This document shows, piece after piece, positions 19,250 to 28,156 of a stretch of DNA of 64,000 nucleotides. Below the pieces are notes generated by a model. The model had not been told where the DNA came from, did not search any database, and saw only the letters and a list, made by a program, of their open reading frames with translations. Numbering within the stretch: the first letter of the stretch is position 1; every line of letters starts with the position of its first letter. The stretch spans positions 1 to 64,000 of the forward strand of contig NZ_JAGGMQ010000001.1 in the NCBI RefSeq assembly GCF_017875465.1. The letters run 5' to 3'. The position numbers were made by a program, and so were the translations under genes. Source of the stretch: Winslowiella toletana (GTDB lineage Bacteria; Pseudomonadota; Gammaproteobacteria; Enterobacterales; Enterobacteriaceae).

Positions 19250-20260
19250 TTACTTCGGCGTGGCCATTGCGCTGTCGCTGCATTGCCGGCTTCGGATCAG
19301 CCAGTGGATATCGCGCAGATATTTGTCGATTTCCGCCTGGGCGATCTGACCGTCTGCCTGAGTGGCAGGTTTAAATTTCAGCACGGTCCCCGGTCGGGCC
19401 TGCGCCAGTCGCCAGAGATCGGCTTCAATCACGACGCCCATTTTTGGATAGCCTCCGGCAGAATTGGCATCGGCCAGCTGAATCATTGGCTGACCAGACG
19501 GTGGAACCTGAATAACCCCCGTCGCAATACCGTGAGATCGCATTTCAGTTTTCTGCTGGATTTGCATCGGCTCGCCCTCAAGGCGGACGCCCTGGCGATT
19601 GCTGGCGGTTGTCACCTTCCAGCCGGCGGAAAAAAAACGCGCTTGTGAATCTGGCGTATAAAGCGGAAATTCTGCGGCAGGAATAACGCGCAGAACAGTC
19701 TCACCCGCCTGTGCCCTGTTGTGTATGGCAGCGGGCAGCATACGCGGCGCGGGGACGACGCCAAATTGCCCTTTGATATGGCAGTCAGCTTGCGGGAAAC
19801 GAATGCGCAAACGATCGCCGGGTTTAAGCACGCGCCCTTCCATACCGCCAAAACCGACCCGCAGATGAGTGGCACGCGAGCCGAGAACCACAGGAACATC
19901 CAGTCCTGCACCGGAAAAGGCGATATAACAACGCATCCCGGAACGTCCCGGCACCACGTCAAGCTGCTGGCCGGGTAGTACCGGAAAACTCCACCACGGC
20001 GCCAGCCGCATGCCATCCAGATAGATCTCACCATAGGCGCCCGTGACAGCAACACGCATTGGATGGTGAAAGCGCATACGAATCGGCGGCATTTCAATTT
20101 CCAGCCCGGCAGCAGTCGGTTCATTGCCCACCAGCAAATTTGCCGTCGCCATTGCCACGCGATCCATTGCGCCACCACGGACAATCCCCAGACTACGTTG
20201 CCCTTCCCGGCCCAGATCCTGCACCGATGTAAAAGGGAGTGTTGAGAGAATCTCAATCAT
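19250..20260 (-). CDS. pxpC: 5-oxoprolinase subunit PxpC (biotin-dependent carboxyltransferase/KipA family)
   Basis: A 336-residue protein of the allophanate hydrolase subunit 2 fold. The N-terminal family signature TSVQDLGR(E)GQ and the GGAMDR motif are visible, and NSAGGYPKMG lies in the last third. Its ATG overlaps the pxpB stop. It is the second gene of the operon. Confidence 0.93.
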   Translation of the reverse strand: MIEILSTLPFTSVQDLGREGQRSLGIVRGGAMDRVAMATANLLVGNEPTAAGLEIEMPPIRMRFHHPMRVAVTGAYGEIYLDGMRLAPWWSFPVLPGQQLDVVPGRSGMRCYIAFSGAGLDVPVVLGSRATHLRVGFGGMEGRVLKPGDRLRIRFPQADCHIKGQFGVVPAPRMLPAAIHNRAQAGETVLRVIPAAEFPLYTPDSQARFFSAGWKVTTASNRQGVRLEGEPMQIQQKTEMRSHGIATGVIQVPPSGQPMIQLADANSAGGYPKMGVVIEADLWRLAQARPGTVLKFKPATQADGQIAQAEIDKYLRDIHWLIRSRQCSDSAMATPK

Positions 20261-21015
20261 GCAATCACATCCGTCAGCAGAAAGCGGATCCTGTCGCCTG
20301 GCGACACCAGTTCCGGTGGCTGACGCTGCAGATCAAAGGGGTCGGGCACCACCGGCGCGTGACCAATTGCGTGCCATCCCGTCACTGAATTTTCAGAACG
20401 CCCGGCTTTTTTAGGCGGGCTGATATTAGTCTGCGCGCCACCAATCAGTAAGGTGGCGTTGGCTTTGCGGGTGACGGGAACATCCCGGCGTGGCGTGGCA
20501 AGCCGTGGGTCGAGGCCAAACAGATATCCGAACCCCGGAATAGTGCCTGGAGCAAATACCACATATTCCACTGCTGAGTGAAGGGTGGCGACGTCACGCG
20601 GTGTCATGCCATGCACAGCCGCGAGATTTTCCAGGTCACAACCGTATTCACCGCCATATACCACCGGTATTTCGAGAGCAGTATGGCTTTCCCAGCCAGG
20701 ACGCAATTCAGCCCATTGATTTAACAGGTATGCCGGCAAATCGTCGCCAGCATTGAGGCTGCCATCAGTAATAATCAGCAGATTATTCATCCCCGCCTGC
20801 GCGTCGAGCACAAAATCCTGATTAAGGAGTGAGCGGGTTAATTTCCAGATTTTTTCCTGGGTCGGCAGACACATTTCACCTTCGGCTTCAAATAAAAAAC
20901 CTGAGCTACCACAAGGCGTTATCCGCGGCTTAACTAATACACCCGATTTTCGTGTTTCGTAATCAGGAGCAAAAAATTCAGCTTCATCCGTTTTTTCTTC
21001 AGCGTTTACTGACAT
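20257..21015 (-). CDS. pxpB: 5-oxoprolinase subunit PxpB (allophanate hydrolase subunit 1/KipI family)
   Basis: A 252-residue KipI-type protein. The start at 21015 is preferred because AAGGG precedes it by eight bases; an ATG 13 codons upstream is in frame but poorly placed. Recognisable stretches are VVYGGEYGCDLENLA, APGTIPGFGYL, and the C-terminal SPGDRIRF. The extra 40-odd residues before the domain (rich in acidic residues and lysine) are longer than in E. coli YbgJ. First gene of the operon, divergent from the double-HTH regulator. Confidence 0.9.
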   Translation of the reverse strand: MSVNAEEKTDEAEFFAPDYETRKSGVLVKPRITPCGSSGFLFEAEGEMCLPTQEKIWKLTRSLLNQDFVLDAQAGMNNLLIITDGSLNAGDDLPAYLLNQWAELRPGWESHTALEIPVVYGGEYGCDLENLAAVHGMTPRDVATLHSAVEYVVFAPGTIPGFGYLFGLDPRLATPRRDVPVTRKANATLLIGGAQTNISPPKKAGRSENSVTGWHAIGHAPVVPDPFDLQRQPPELVSPGDRIRFLLTDVIA

Positions 21016-21499
21016 CGCATAACCCTTCAATGCAGAGCTTATCCTGATAACCATGGCGACCCGGTAGCGATCAGGCCCCCATCATGGTGCGAAAATCTGA
21101 AACTTATGACTCATCGTGGTGCGATTACACGCGATACTAATCCTGAGCGGCACCGCTCACTGATGCCTGCTGTGGACAAAATTACTTATACTTCGCGCAT
21201 TGATTCCCTCCAAGATTGCAAAATTGCTGCAACTGATAAGTTTTTGACTCAGATGCAAAAATCCCTGCTGAGCGCGATAAAAAACCAATGGCAAGCCACT
21301 GTTTTTACAGGTTAATATTTTAATCGCAATGCTTTTCACACCTTATATTCAGCGCCGAAAGAGAGGAGGTATCTTTTGGAGAGAATATTGCATAGTAATT
21401 TTATGCAACGCTTTCACACCGTCCGTTCAGTGCAGCTGAATATATTCACGGCATGAAAGTTTTTTGACGGAAAGAATGTAAATTGATGGGAACAAGAGG
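21016..21499. promoter_or_regulatory. divergent control region between pxpB and tandem-HTH LysR gene
   Basis: About 480 bases with no supported gene. It contains the perfect inverted repeat TTGCATA-N7-TATGCAA at 21388-21408, with LysR-type geometry, about 90 bases before the regulator and 370 bases before pxpB. The middle part (21060-21340) has only short frames with no ribosome sites. Confidence 0.45.
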
Positions 21500-22723
21500 A
21501 TGCAAAAAACTGCTTTTCCAAACTTAAGACACATCAATCTTGCGTTAACGATACTGTCAGGTTCCAGCCTGCGTAGCGCCGCAAAACTTTGTAATATGAC
21601 TCAGCCTGCCGCGTCATTAGCTATTCACTCGTTAGAGGAATTATTAGGTGTAACCCTGTTTGAACGCTCGCCGAGAGGGTTTGTCGCCACCCCGTATGCC
21701 AGGGTGATATTGCAACGTGGTAACCGTGCATTCAGCCTGTTAACCGAGGCAATGAGCGTGGCATGTGGTGAAGGTGCAGAGGCAAGTCTTATTGCGCGTA
21801 AACTTTTGGGAATGACAACGGCGCAATTAATTGCGATAAGCGCACTGCAATGCGCGCGTAATTTTAATGCTGCCGCCGCAGAGCTGGCTATGCAACCTCA
21901 GTCATTAAGGCGCACATTAATAGCACTGGAAGGCTGGTTAGGCTTTCCGATTCTGAAAAGCGATGACACCGGTTTTATCCTGACGCCAAAAGGTCAGCAA
22001 GTGGGGCAGCTGATCTCCAGGGCGGTTGCGGAGATTAAATCTGTCAGAACTGAAATTCGTGAGATGGACAGCAAAATTGATGGCACGGTGGTGATTGGCA
22101 GCGTACGCGCCGCTGCTTCCCATTTAATCCCCGAAGTGATACTCCGTTTAAATCAGCAATATCCCTGTGGCCGGTTTAACGTTATCCGCGAAAGTTACGA
22201 CGTGATGATGGAAGGGCTTGAAGCCGCCAGGCTCGATTATGTCTGTACCACCCTGCGACCTAAGCTCTCCCCCGGGCTGACTGGTCAGGTGCTCGCCACT
22301 TCGCAACTGCGGGTGCTCTGTTCTGCGAACCATCCGTTAGCAGGAAAAGAGGTTAATATCACCGATCTGATTGACTATCCGTGGGTGGGGCCGACGGGCG
22401 AGACCGAAGCGGCAATGACTTTCAGGCAACTGTTTGAGCAGCAAGGGCTTACTCCCCCTGAATTTGCCATTGAAACGTTTGCTACCGAGTGGACACAGGA
22501 TTTGGTGATGCGCAGCAATTATCTGTTACTGTGCCGGACCACCCCCTTTAGCGGAGAAATCCCGCCTTTAGGCATGGTCTATCTCAAAGGTATTGTGATT
22601 GGCGACCCCCACCCCATCTGGTTAATTCACCGCAAAGACTTTCGGCCAACACATTTTCAGACCACCTTTGAAAACATTTTAAACTCGGTGTGCAACGCTT
22701 CCCCTGTATTGCTGACAGGTTAA
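21500..22723 (+). CDS. LysR-family regulator with two N-terminal DNA-binding domains
   Basis: At 407 residues it is about 100 longer than a normal LTTR. The first winged HTH is at about 10-68 (SLRSAAKLCNMTQPAASLAI followed by LGVTLFERSPRG). A second LysR-like HTH follows at about 107-165 (NFNAAAAELAMQPQSLRRTL, then LGFPILKSDDTGFILTPKG). The effector-binding domain begins near 195. It is likely the regulator of the divergent pxp/ABC operon. A weak GAGGA-like site precedes the start. Confidence 0.87.
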   Translation: MQKTAFPNLRHINLALTILSGSSLRSAAKLCNMTQPAASLAIHSLEELLGVTLFERSPRGFVATPYARVILQRGNRAFSLLTEAMSVACGEGAEASLIARKLLGMTTAQLIAISALQCARNFNAAAAELAMQPQSLRRTLIALEGWLGFPILKSDDTGFILTPKGQQVGQLISRAVAEIKSVRTEIREMDSKIDGTVVIGSVRAAASHLIPEVILRLNQQYPCGRFNVIRESYDVMMEGLEAARLDYVCTTLRPKLSPGLTGQVLATSQLRVLCSANHPLAGKEVNITDLIDYPWVGPTGETEAAMTFRQLFEQQGLTPPEFAIETFATEWTQDLVMRSNYLLLCRTTPFSGEIPPLGMVYLKGIVIGDPHPIWLIHRKDFRPTHFQTTFENILNSVCNASPVLLTG

Positions 22724-23157
22724 CGGATTTAGCAGGAGACCCGCGCTTTTACTATGGAACTGGGTGATCACTCAACATCCACGCCAGGACGTGGATGTTG
22801 AGTGATCAGGTCGCGTTTTCCACTATTCAGGAGCCGCCGCCGCGGTTATCGCCGCACTTTTTGTGTCCTCTTTTACCCGAACTGGCGTCACGAATCCTAA
22901 CCTTCTGTAATCCATAAGCGAATTTGCCAACTGCGTTCCCTTGCTTGTAACCGTGATATAGAAGGATAATCGCCTATGCTGAGTTATACGCACCTGTCTT
23001 TCCTGCGGAAAGGGTATACGCAAAATCGGTGAATTAAAGCTATCCACACGGCACCAGCATCAGGCATGATAGCGCGCAGACTTAACGTAAGGCATTGATA
23101 TGAAGCAAATATTCAAACAAAACCCCAACATCCGGAATGGATATCAAGTGATAATTT
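22724..23157. other. region between LysR gene and truncated sap operon
   Basis: It holds the 19-bp inverted repeat and then about 350 bases without a supported gene. A plus-strand frame ending at about 22900 reads like the last hydrophobic helix of a membrane protein (SGAAAAVIAALFVSSF) but has no start, and may be a remnant. From 23156 on, the sequence is the sapB/sapC overlap of the sap operon. No sapA or sapB coding sequence is found here. Confidence 0.5.
22765..22808. repeat. perfect 19-bp inverted repeat after the tandem-HTH LysR gene
   Basis: Left arm TGATCACTCAACATCCACG (22765-22783), six-base loop, right arm 22790-22808 exactly complementary. It lies 42 bases after the LysR stop. The arms are not GC-rich and no T-run follows on either strand, so it is not a standard intrinsic terminator. 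It could act as a transcript-end stabiliser, a protein-binding site, or mark a recombination scar next to the sap breakpoint. Confidence 0.8.
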
Positions 23158-24048
23158 ATGCCCGTCGATAATATCTACGCCGAAAAACGGCTGCCGAGTC
23201 CGTTCCGTCATACCTGGCGTCTGTTTTACCGTGACACCACGGCGATGATTGGCTTTTACGGTTTTATCGCCCTGCTGCTGCTGTGTATTTTCGGCGGCCT
23301 GCTGGCGCCTTACGGGCTCGATCAACAGTTTCTCGGCTATCAGCTTCTGCCGCCCTCCTGGTCACGCTATGGCGATGTTTCCTTCTTTCTCGGCACCGAC
23401 GATTTAGGCCGCGATGTGTTAAGCCGTTTACTGAGCGGCGCAGCGCCCACGGTCGGATCCGCTATTCTGGTCACGCTGTTTGCCGCCCTCTGCGCCATGG
23501 TGCTCGGCGTGCTGGCGGGTTTGACTCATGGTCTGCGCTCGGCGGTGATGAATCACGTACTCGATACGCTGTTATCAATTCCGTCGCTGCTGCTGGCGAT
23601 TGTGGTGGTGGCGTTTCTCGGCCCGCGGCTTGAACACGCCCTGCTGGCGGTATGGCTGGCGGTATTGCCACGGCTGGTGCGCGCCATCTACAGCGCGGTT
23701 CATGATGAACTGGAGAAGGATTATGTGATCGCCGCCCGTCTTGATGGCGCCAGTAGTTTTAATATTCTCTGGCATACCATTCTGCCGAATATTTTATCGA
23801 TTCTGGTAACCGAGTTTACCCGCGCACTGTCGATGGCGATCCTTGACGTGGCGGCGCTCGGCTTTCTCGATCTCGGCGCGCAGCTGCCCTCGCCGGAATG
23901 GGGCGCGATGCTGGGCGATGCGCTGGAACTGATTTATGTGGCCCCGTGGACAGTGATGCTGCCCGGCGCGGCGATTATGATAAGTGTATTGATCATTAAC
24001 CTGCTGGGCGACGGTATCCGCCGCGCCATTGAAGCGGGAGTGGAATAA
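23158..24048 (+). CDS. sapC: SapC, peptide ABC transporter permease
   Basis: Inner-membrane permease of the Sap (antimicrobial peptide / putrescine export) ABC system, 296 residues, very close to E. coli SapC along its length (APYG(L/I)[41 protein letters not shown] EAA loop). It overlaps sapD by one base (TAATG). The bases just before and across its start, TATGCCCGTCGATAA, correspond to the sapB/sapC overlap seen in E. coli, where the end of sapB reads YALR-stop. Only those last sapB codons remain. The gene thus lacks its usual upstream partners and promoter. Confidence 0.96.
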   Translation: MPVDNIYAEKRLPSPFRHTWRLFYRDTTAMIGFYGFIALLLLCIFGGLLAPYGLDQQFLGYQLLPPSWSRYGDVSFFLGTDDLGRDVLSRLLSGAAPTVGSAILVTLFAALCAMVLGVLAGLTHGLRSAVMNHVLDTLLSIPSLLLAIVVVAFLGPRLEHALLAVWLAVLPRLVRAIYSAVHDELEKDYVIAARLDGASSFNILWHTILPNILSILVTEFTRALSMAILDVAALGFLDLGAQLPSPEWGAMLGDALELIYVAPWTVMLPGAAIMISVLIINLLGDGIRRAIEAGVE

Positions 24049-25040
24049 TGCCGTTACTTGATATCCGCAATCTGACAATTGAATTTATGACCGCCGACGG
24101 GCCGGTAAAAGCGGTCGATCGCGTCAGCATCACCCTTAGCGAAGGCGAAGTGCGCGGTCTGGTGGGTGAATCTGGTTCGGGTAAAAGCCTGATCGCCAAA
24201 GCGATTTGCGGCGTGACCAAAGATAACTGGCGCGTGACCGCCGACCGTATGCGTTTCGATGATATCGATCTGCTGCATCTTACGCCGCGCGAACGTCGCC
24301 GGATTATTGGTCACAACATCTCAATGATTTTCCAGGAACCACAATCCTGCCTTGATCCCTCGGAGAGTATTGGTCGCCAGATTATGCAGGCGATCCCCGG
24401 CTGGACTTACAAAGGCCGCTGGTATCAGCGCTTCCACTGGCGTCACCGTCGGGCGATTGAACTGTTACACCGCGTTGGCATTAAAGATCACCGCGATATT
24501 ATGCGCAGCTTCCCCTATGAGCTGACCGACGGCGAGTGCCAGAAAGCGATGATTGCGATTGCGCTGGCCAATCAGCCGCGTTTGCTGATTGCCGACGAGC
24601 CAACCAACGCCATGGAACCGACCACCCAGGCGCAAATTTTCCGCCTGCTGTCGCGCCTGAATCAGAACAATAACACCACCATTCTGCTGATCAGCCATGA
24701 CCTGCAGATGATGAGCCATTGGGCGGATCGGATTAACGTGATGTACTGCGGCCAGACGGTAGAGACGGCGCAGAGTGAAGACCTGATCTCTGCGCCGCAC
24801 CACCCTTACACTCAGGCGCTGATCCGCGCGATGCCCGACTTTGGCCGCGCGCTGCCGCATAAAAGCCGTCTGAATACGCTGCCGGGGGCAATTCCGTCGC
24901 TGGAACATCTGCCGATTGGCTGTCGCCTCGGCCCACGTTGTCCATATGCGCAGAAGACCTGTATTGATACACCACGTCTGACCGGTAGCCGTTCACATCT
25001 GTACGCCTGCCACTTCCCGCTTAATATGGAGGGGCAGTAA
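24048..25040 (+). CDS. sapD: SapD, ABC transporter ATPase
   Basis: ATPase of the Sap system, 330 residues, OppD-like. Walker A is GESGSGKS and Walker B LLIADEPT. The signature is the family variant LTDGECQ rather than LSGGQ. The C-terminal cysteine cluster ([11 protein letters not shown]...C...C) typical of OppD/DppD proteins is present. In E. coli SapD (TrkE) also supports Trk potassium uptake, which may explain retention of sapCDF without sapAB. Overlaps sapC and sapF by one base each. Confidence 0.96.
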   Translation: MPLLDIRNLTIEFMTADGPVKAVDRVSITLSEGEVRGLVGESGSGKSLIAKAICGVTKDNWRVTADRMRFDDIDLLHLTPRERRRIIGHNISMIFQEPQSCLDPSESIGRQIMQAIPGWTYKGRWYQRFHWRHRRAIELLHRVGIKDHRDIMRSFPYELTDGECQKAMIAIALANQPRLLIADEPTNAMEPTTQAQIFRLLSRLNQNNNTTILLISHDLQMMSHWADRINVMYCGQTVETAQSEDLISAPHHPYTQALIRAMPDFGRALPHKSRLNTLPGAIPSLEHLPIGCRLGPRCPYAQKTCIDTPRLTGSRSHLYACHFPLNMEGQ

Positions 25041-25846
25041 TGGTCGATACCCTGCTTGAAGTGCGTAATCTCAGCAAAACCTACCGTTACCGCACCGGTC
25101 TGTTCCGTCGCCAGCATGTGGAGGCGGTGAAACACGTCAGCTTTACCCTGCGCGAAAAGCAGACGCTGGCGATTATCGGCGAGAACGGTTCGGGCAAATC
25201 GACGCTGGCGAAAATGCTTAGCGGCATGATTGCGCCCAGCGAAGGCGAAATGCTGATTGACGATCATCCGCTGGAATATGGCGATTACGGCTATCGCAGT
25301 CAGCGCATTCGCATGATTTTCCAGGATCCCTCAACTTCACTGAATCCGCGCCAGCGCATCAGTCAGATTCTGGAATTACCGCTGCGGCTGAATACTGAAC
25401 TGGATGCCGCAGAGCGTGAAAAACGGATTATCGCTACCCTGCGCCAGGTCGGCCTGCTGCGTGATCATGCGGCTTACTATCCGCATATGCTGGCACCGGG
25501 TCAGAAGCAGCGTATCGGTCTGGCGCGCGCGCTGATACTGCAACCCAAGGTGATTATCGCCGATGAAGCGCTGGCGTCACTGGATATGTCGATGCGCTCA
25601 CAGCTGATTAATCTGATGCTTGAATTGCAGGAAAAACACGGTATCTCTTATATTTATGTCACCCAGCATCTCGGCATGATGAAACATATCAGCGATATGG
25701 TGATGGTGATGCATCAGGGCGAAGTGGTGGAGCGCGGCAGTACCGCCGATGTGCTCGCCTGCCCGCTGAATGATTTAACCAAACGCCTGATTACCAGCCA
25801 CTTTGGCGAGGCATTAACCGCTGATGCCTGGCGACGCGATCGTTAA
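25040..25846 (+). CDS. sapF: SapF, ABC transporter ATPase
   Basis: Second Sap ATPase, 268 residues. Walker [10 protein letters not shown], signature LAPGQKQR, Walker B VIIADEAL. The start overlaps the sapD stop (TAATG). It is followed after about 130 bases by fabI, as in E. coli. Confidence 0.96.
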   Translation: MVDTLLEVRNLSKTYRYRTGLFRRQHVEAVKHVSFTLREKQTLAIIGENGSGKSTLAKMLSGMIAPSEGEMLIDDHPLEYGDYGYRSQRIRMIFQDPSTSLNPRQRISQILELPLRLNTELDAAEREKRIIATLRQVGLLRDHAAYYPHMLAPGQKQRIGLARALILQPKVIIADEALASLDMSMRSQLINLMLELQEKHGISYIYVTQHLGMMKHISDMVMVMHQGEVVERGSTADVLACPLNDLTKRLITSHFGEALTADAWRRDR

Positions 25847-25892
25847 GCGGGCGGTGGAAACAGCGCCCCTGGGCTAGTTCGAAGACTCGTGC

Positions 25893-25898
25893 TAGAAT
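25893..25898 (+). promoter_or_regulatory. candidate fabI -10 element
   Basis: TAGAAT lies 80 bases before the fabI ATG, in the usual sapF-fabI promoter region. The matching -35 (TAGTTC area, 17 bases upstream) is poor. Assigned by position. Confidence 0.35.
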
Positions 25899-25977
25899 GC
25901 CGGGTCGATTAACGTCGGTCGCTTATTTATTGTCCAAAAGCGGCCGCCAACAACAAATGACCATAAGGATTACAGCT

Positions 25978-26766
25978 ATGGGTTTTCTTTCCGGTAAGCG
26001 CATTCTGGTTACTGGCGTTGCCAGTAAACTCTCTATCGCATACGGTATTGCGCACGCGATGCACAAACAGGGCGCTGAACTGGCTTTCACCTACCAAAAC
26101 GACAAACTGAAAGGTCGTGTTGAGGAGTTTGCTAAAGAACTGGGCTCTGACATCGTTCTGCCTTGTGACGTTGCTGAAGATGAGAGCATTACAGCGCTGT
26201 TTACTGAGCTGGCAAAAACCTGGCCAAAATTTGATGGATTTGTACATTCCATCGGCTTCGCACCGGCTGACCAGCTGGATGGCGACTATGTGAACGCGGT
26301 GACCCGCGAAGGCTTTAAAATCGCTCACGATATCAGCGCTTACAGCTTTGTGGCGATGGCGAAAGAGTGTCGTGCGATGCTGAACCCGAACTCCGCACTG
26401 CTGACCCTCTCTTACCTCGGTGCTGAGCGTGCGATCCCTAACTACAACGTAATGGGTCTGGCGAAAGCCTCGCTGGAAGCTAACGTACGCTACATGGCGA
26501 ACGCGATGGGTCCGGACAGTGTGCGTGTTAACGCCATCTCTGCCGGTCCAATCCGTACGCTGGCGGCATCAGGCATCAAAGATTTCCGTAAGATGCTGGC
26601 GCACTGCGAAGCGGTTACCCCGATTCGCCGTACCGTGACCACTGAAGATGTCGGCAACTCTGCGGCCTTCCTGTGTTCCGATCTCTCCGCTGGTGTGACC
26701 GGTGAAGTTCTGCACGTTGACGGCGGTTTCAGCATCGCTGCCATGAACGAGCTGGAACTGAAGTAA
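25978..26766 (+). CDS. fabI: FabI, enoyl-[acyl-carrier-protein] reductase (NADH)
   Basis: Last reductive step of fatty acid elongation. 262 residues, nearly identical to E. coli FabI. The catalytic pair of the Y-x6-K type is in NYNVMGLAK (Y156, K163), with a second tyrosine in LSYLG. The triclosan contact glycine is kept in HSIGFAP. The start at 25978 follows AAGGA by eight bases; an upstream in-frame ATG would add a non-conserved leader. Confidence 0.98.
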   Translation: MGFLSGKRILVTGVASKLSIAYGIAHAMHKQGAELAFTYQNDKLKGRVEEFAKELGSDIVLPCDVAEDESITALFTELAKTWPKFDGFVHSIGFAPADQLDGDYVNAVTREGFKIAHDISAYSFVAMAKECRAMLNPNSALLTLSYLGAERAIPNYNVMGLAKASLEANVRYMANAMGPDSVRVNAISAGPIRTLAASGIKDFRKMLAHCEAVTPIRRTVTTEDVGNSAAFLCSDLSAGVTGEVLHVDGGFSIAAMNELELK

Positions 26767-26773
26767 GTCTGAC

Positions 26774-26793
26774 GGGCGAGGCTTGCCTCGCCC
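26774..26793 (+). terminator. hairpin after fabI
   Basis: GGGCGAGG-CTTG-CCTCGCCC, eight perfect base pairs with a four-base loop, seven bases after the fabI stop. The U-tract is weak (TACTCT), so termination may be partial. Confidence 0.65.
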
Positions 26794-27010
26794 TACTCTG
26801 CGCGTCAATCCCCCCTGCTTATTCTGTTATAGCCTAAATAATGTAAAGTATGACGGGCATATACCTTCCTGCTATTAATTATCACTTTTCATTCTTTCAT
26901 TCACAGGCCCTGTTACGTCAGGATAGTTAAGCCTTCCAGGCCCGGCGTATCTGGTTTTTCCCTTTTTATCGTCGAACGTCCGGGTCAGTTAACGTGAAAA
27001 AGGAATGATC

Positions 27011-28150
27011 ATGGAACAACGCCGTTATCCCGGCAATAATCACTGGTATCACGAAACACAATCCAGTGTTTGTGCTGAGCAGGAGTCGCCGCTGGTTCCC
27101 GAAGCTGCAGAAATAGAGGACCGTTTTTTACTCGGTCTGCAGCAACAGGCGACAGGACCGTTGCTGAAGACGCTACAATCTCAACGCCCCGCTCTGCAGG
27201 CTTCACGCGACCTCAGTAAAATTCTGTTGCCTGATGCGCTGAATACCTCGCTTACCCATACGCTGACACTTTACGACCGTCTGTGTACCGCCCTGACTGT
27301 GGCGCAGGTCACTGGCGTGCAGCGTTTGTGCAATCACTATGCGGCGCGCCTGAATCCGTTGCCAGGCCCCGATTCATCACGTGAAAGCAACAACCGTCTG
27401 ACACAAATTACCCAATATTCCCGCCAGCTGGCGAGCGAACCAACGCTGATTGACCGCGCGGCGCTGCAACGGCTGGAAGAGGTGGGTCTTACCGAACCCG
27501 ATATTATTACCTTTAGTCAGCTGATCGGTTTTGTCAGTTATCAGGCGCGCCTGGTGGCGGGTGTTCAGGCGCTGATGGCGCTGCCGGTACGCTGGATACC
27601 GGGCATCACCACCCCTGCCGATGCGGATGCGGCGCGTTTTGCTCAGCCGCCGCAGTGGCAGCCGCAACTGCCGCCGGTAGAGCTGCGTTATGCCAGTGCG
27701 GAACAGCTGGAAGTGCTGACTTACTGTCAGGCGCAGCAGTCACTGCAACACAGCGCCTGGCTGTTTGCCCATGATGCGCGGACGCTGTATGGCTGGTCGC
27801 AGCTGCTGGCCAGTTTGCGGCAGCAGCAAACCGCGCAGGATCAACTGGCCGCTGCGGTCACCGCGCGGATTAACGGCAGCGTCAGCTGTTTTTATGATTA
27901 TCAGGGGGAGTGGCGCGACCTCTTGATTGAGGGCATCGATGAGGCGCTGGAGGCCAGCAAAACTCAACCGCAGGTGCAGGCGATAATCCAGGCGGCGGCG
28001 CAACTGACCCGCTCACCCGAACGCTTCAGTGCCGCGCATCTGCAACCGCTGGAGGAAGCGGGCTTAGCGCCAGCGGCGCAGTTCCGCCTGATCCAGAGCG
28101 TGGCTTTCGCCAGCTGGAACAACCGCCTGATGCAGACCCTCGGCAGCTAA
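27011..28150 (+). CDS. yciW: YciW, carboxymuconolactone-decarboxylase-like (AhpD-fold) protein
   Basis: A 379-residue protein matching E. coli YciW, including the N-terminal NHWYHETQSS and the central LYDRL(C/S)TALTVAQVTGVQ and PLPGPDSSRES segments. E. coli yciW has been linked to cysteine metabolism and is predicted to be an AhpD-like oxidoreductase; the exact reaction is unknown. The second ATG (27011) is chosen because AAGGA is six bases upstream of it and abuts the first ATG at 27005. Position after fabI is the same as in E. coli, but rnb, the usual next gene, is 11 kb further on. Confidence 0.9.
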   Translation: MEQRRYPGNNHWYHETQSSVCAEQESPLVPEAAEIEDRFLLGLQQQATGPLLKTLQSQRPALQASRDLSKILLPDALNTSLTHTLTLYDRLCTALTVAQVTGVQRLCNHYAARLNPLPGPDSSRESNNRLTQITQYSRQLASEPTLIDRAALQRLEEVGLTEPDIITFSQLIGFVSYQARLVAGVQALMALPVRWIPGITTPADADAARFAQPPQWQPQLPPVELRYASAEQLEVLTYCQAQQSLQHSAWLFAHDARTLYGWSQLLASLRQQQTAQDQLAAAVTARINGSVSCFYDYQGEWRDLLIEGIDEALEASKTQPQVQAIIQAAAQLTRSPERFSAAHLQPLEEAGLAPAAQFRLIQSVAFASWNNRLMQTLGS

Positions 28151-28156
28151 GCCAGC

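Noticed and set aside
22823..23047. 74-codon minus-strand frame before sapC
   Set aside because: No ribosome site, no recognisable motif, alanine-run C-terminus from a GC-repeat; likely chance.
23100..23171. 23-codon frame overlapping the sapC start, as a new peptide
   Set aside because: Its end (YARR-stop) is the ancestral sapB end overlapping sapC; the rest is post-deletion junction sequence.
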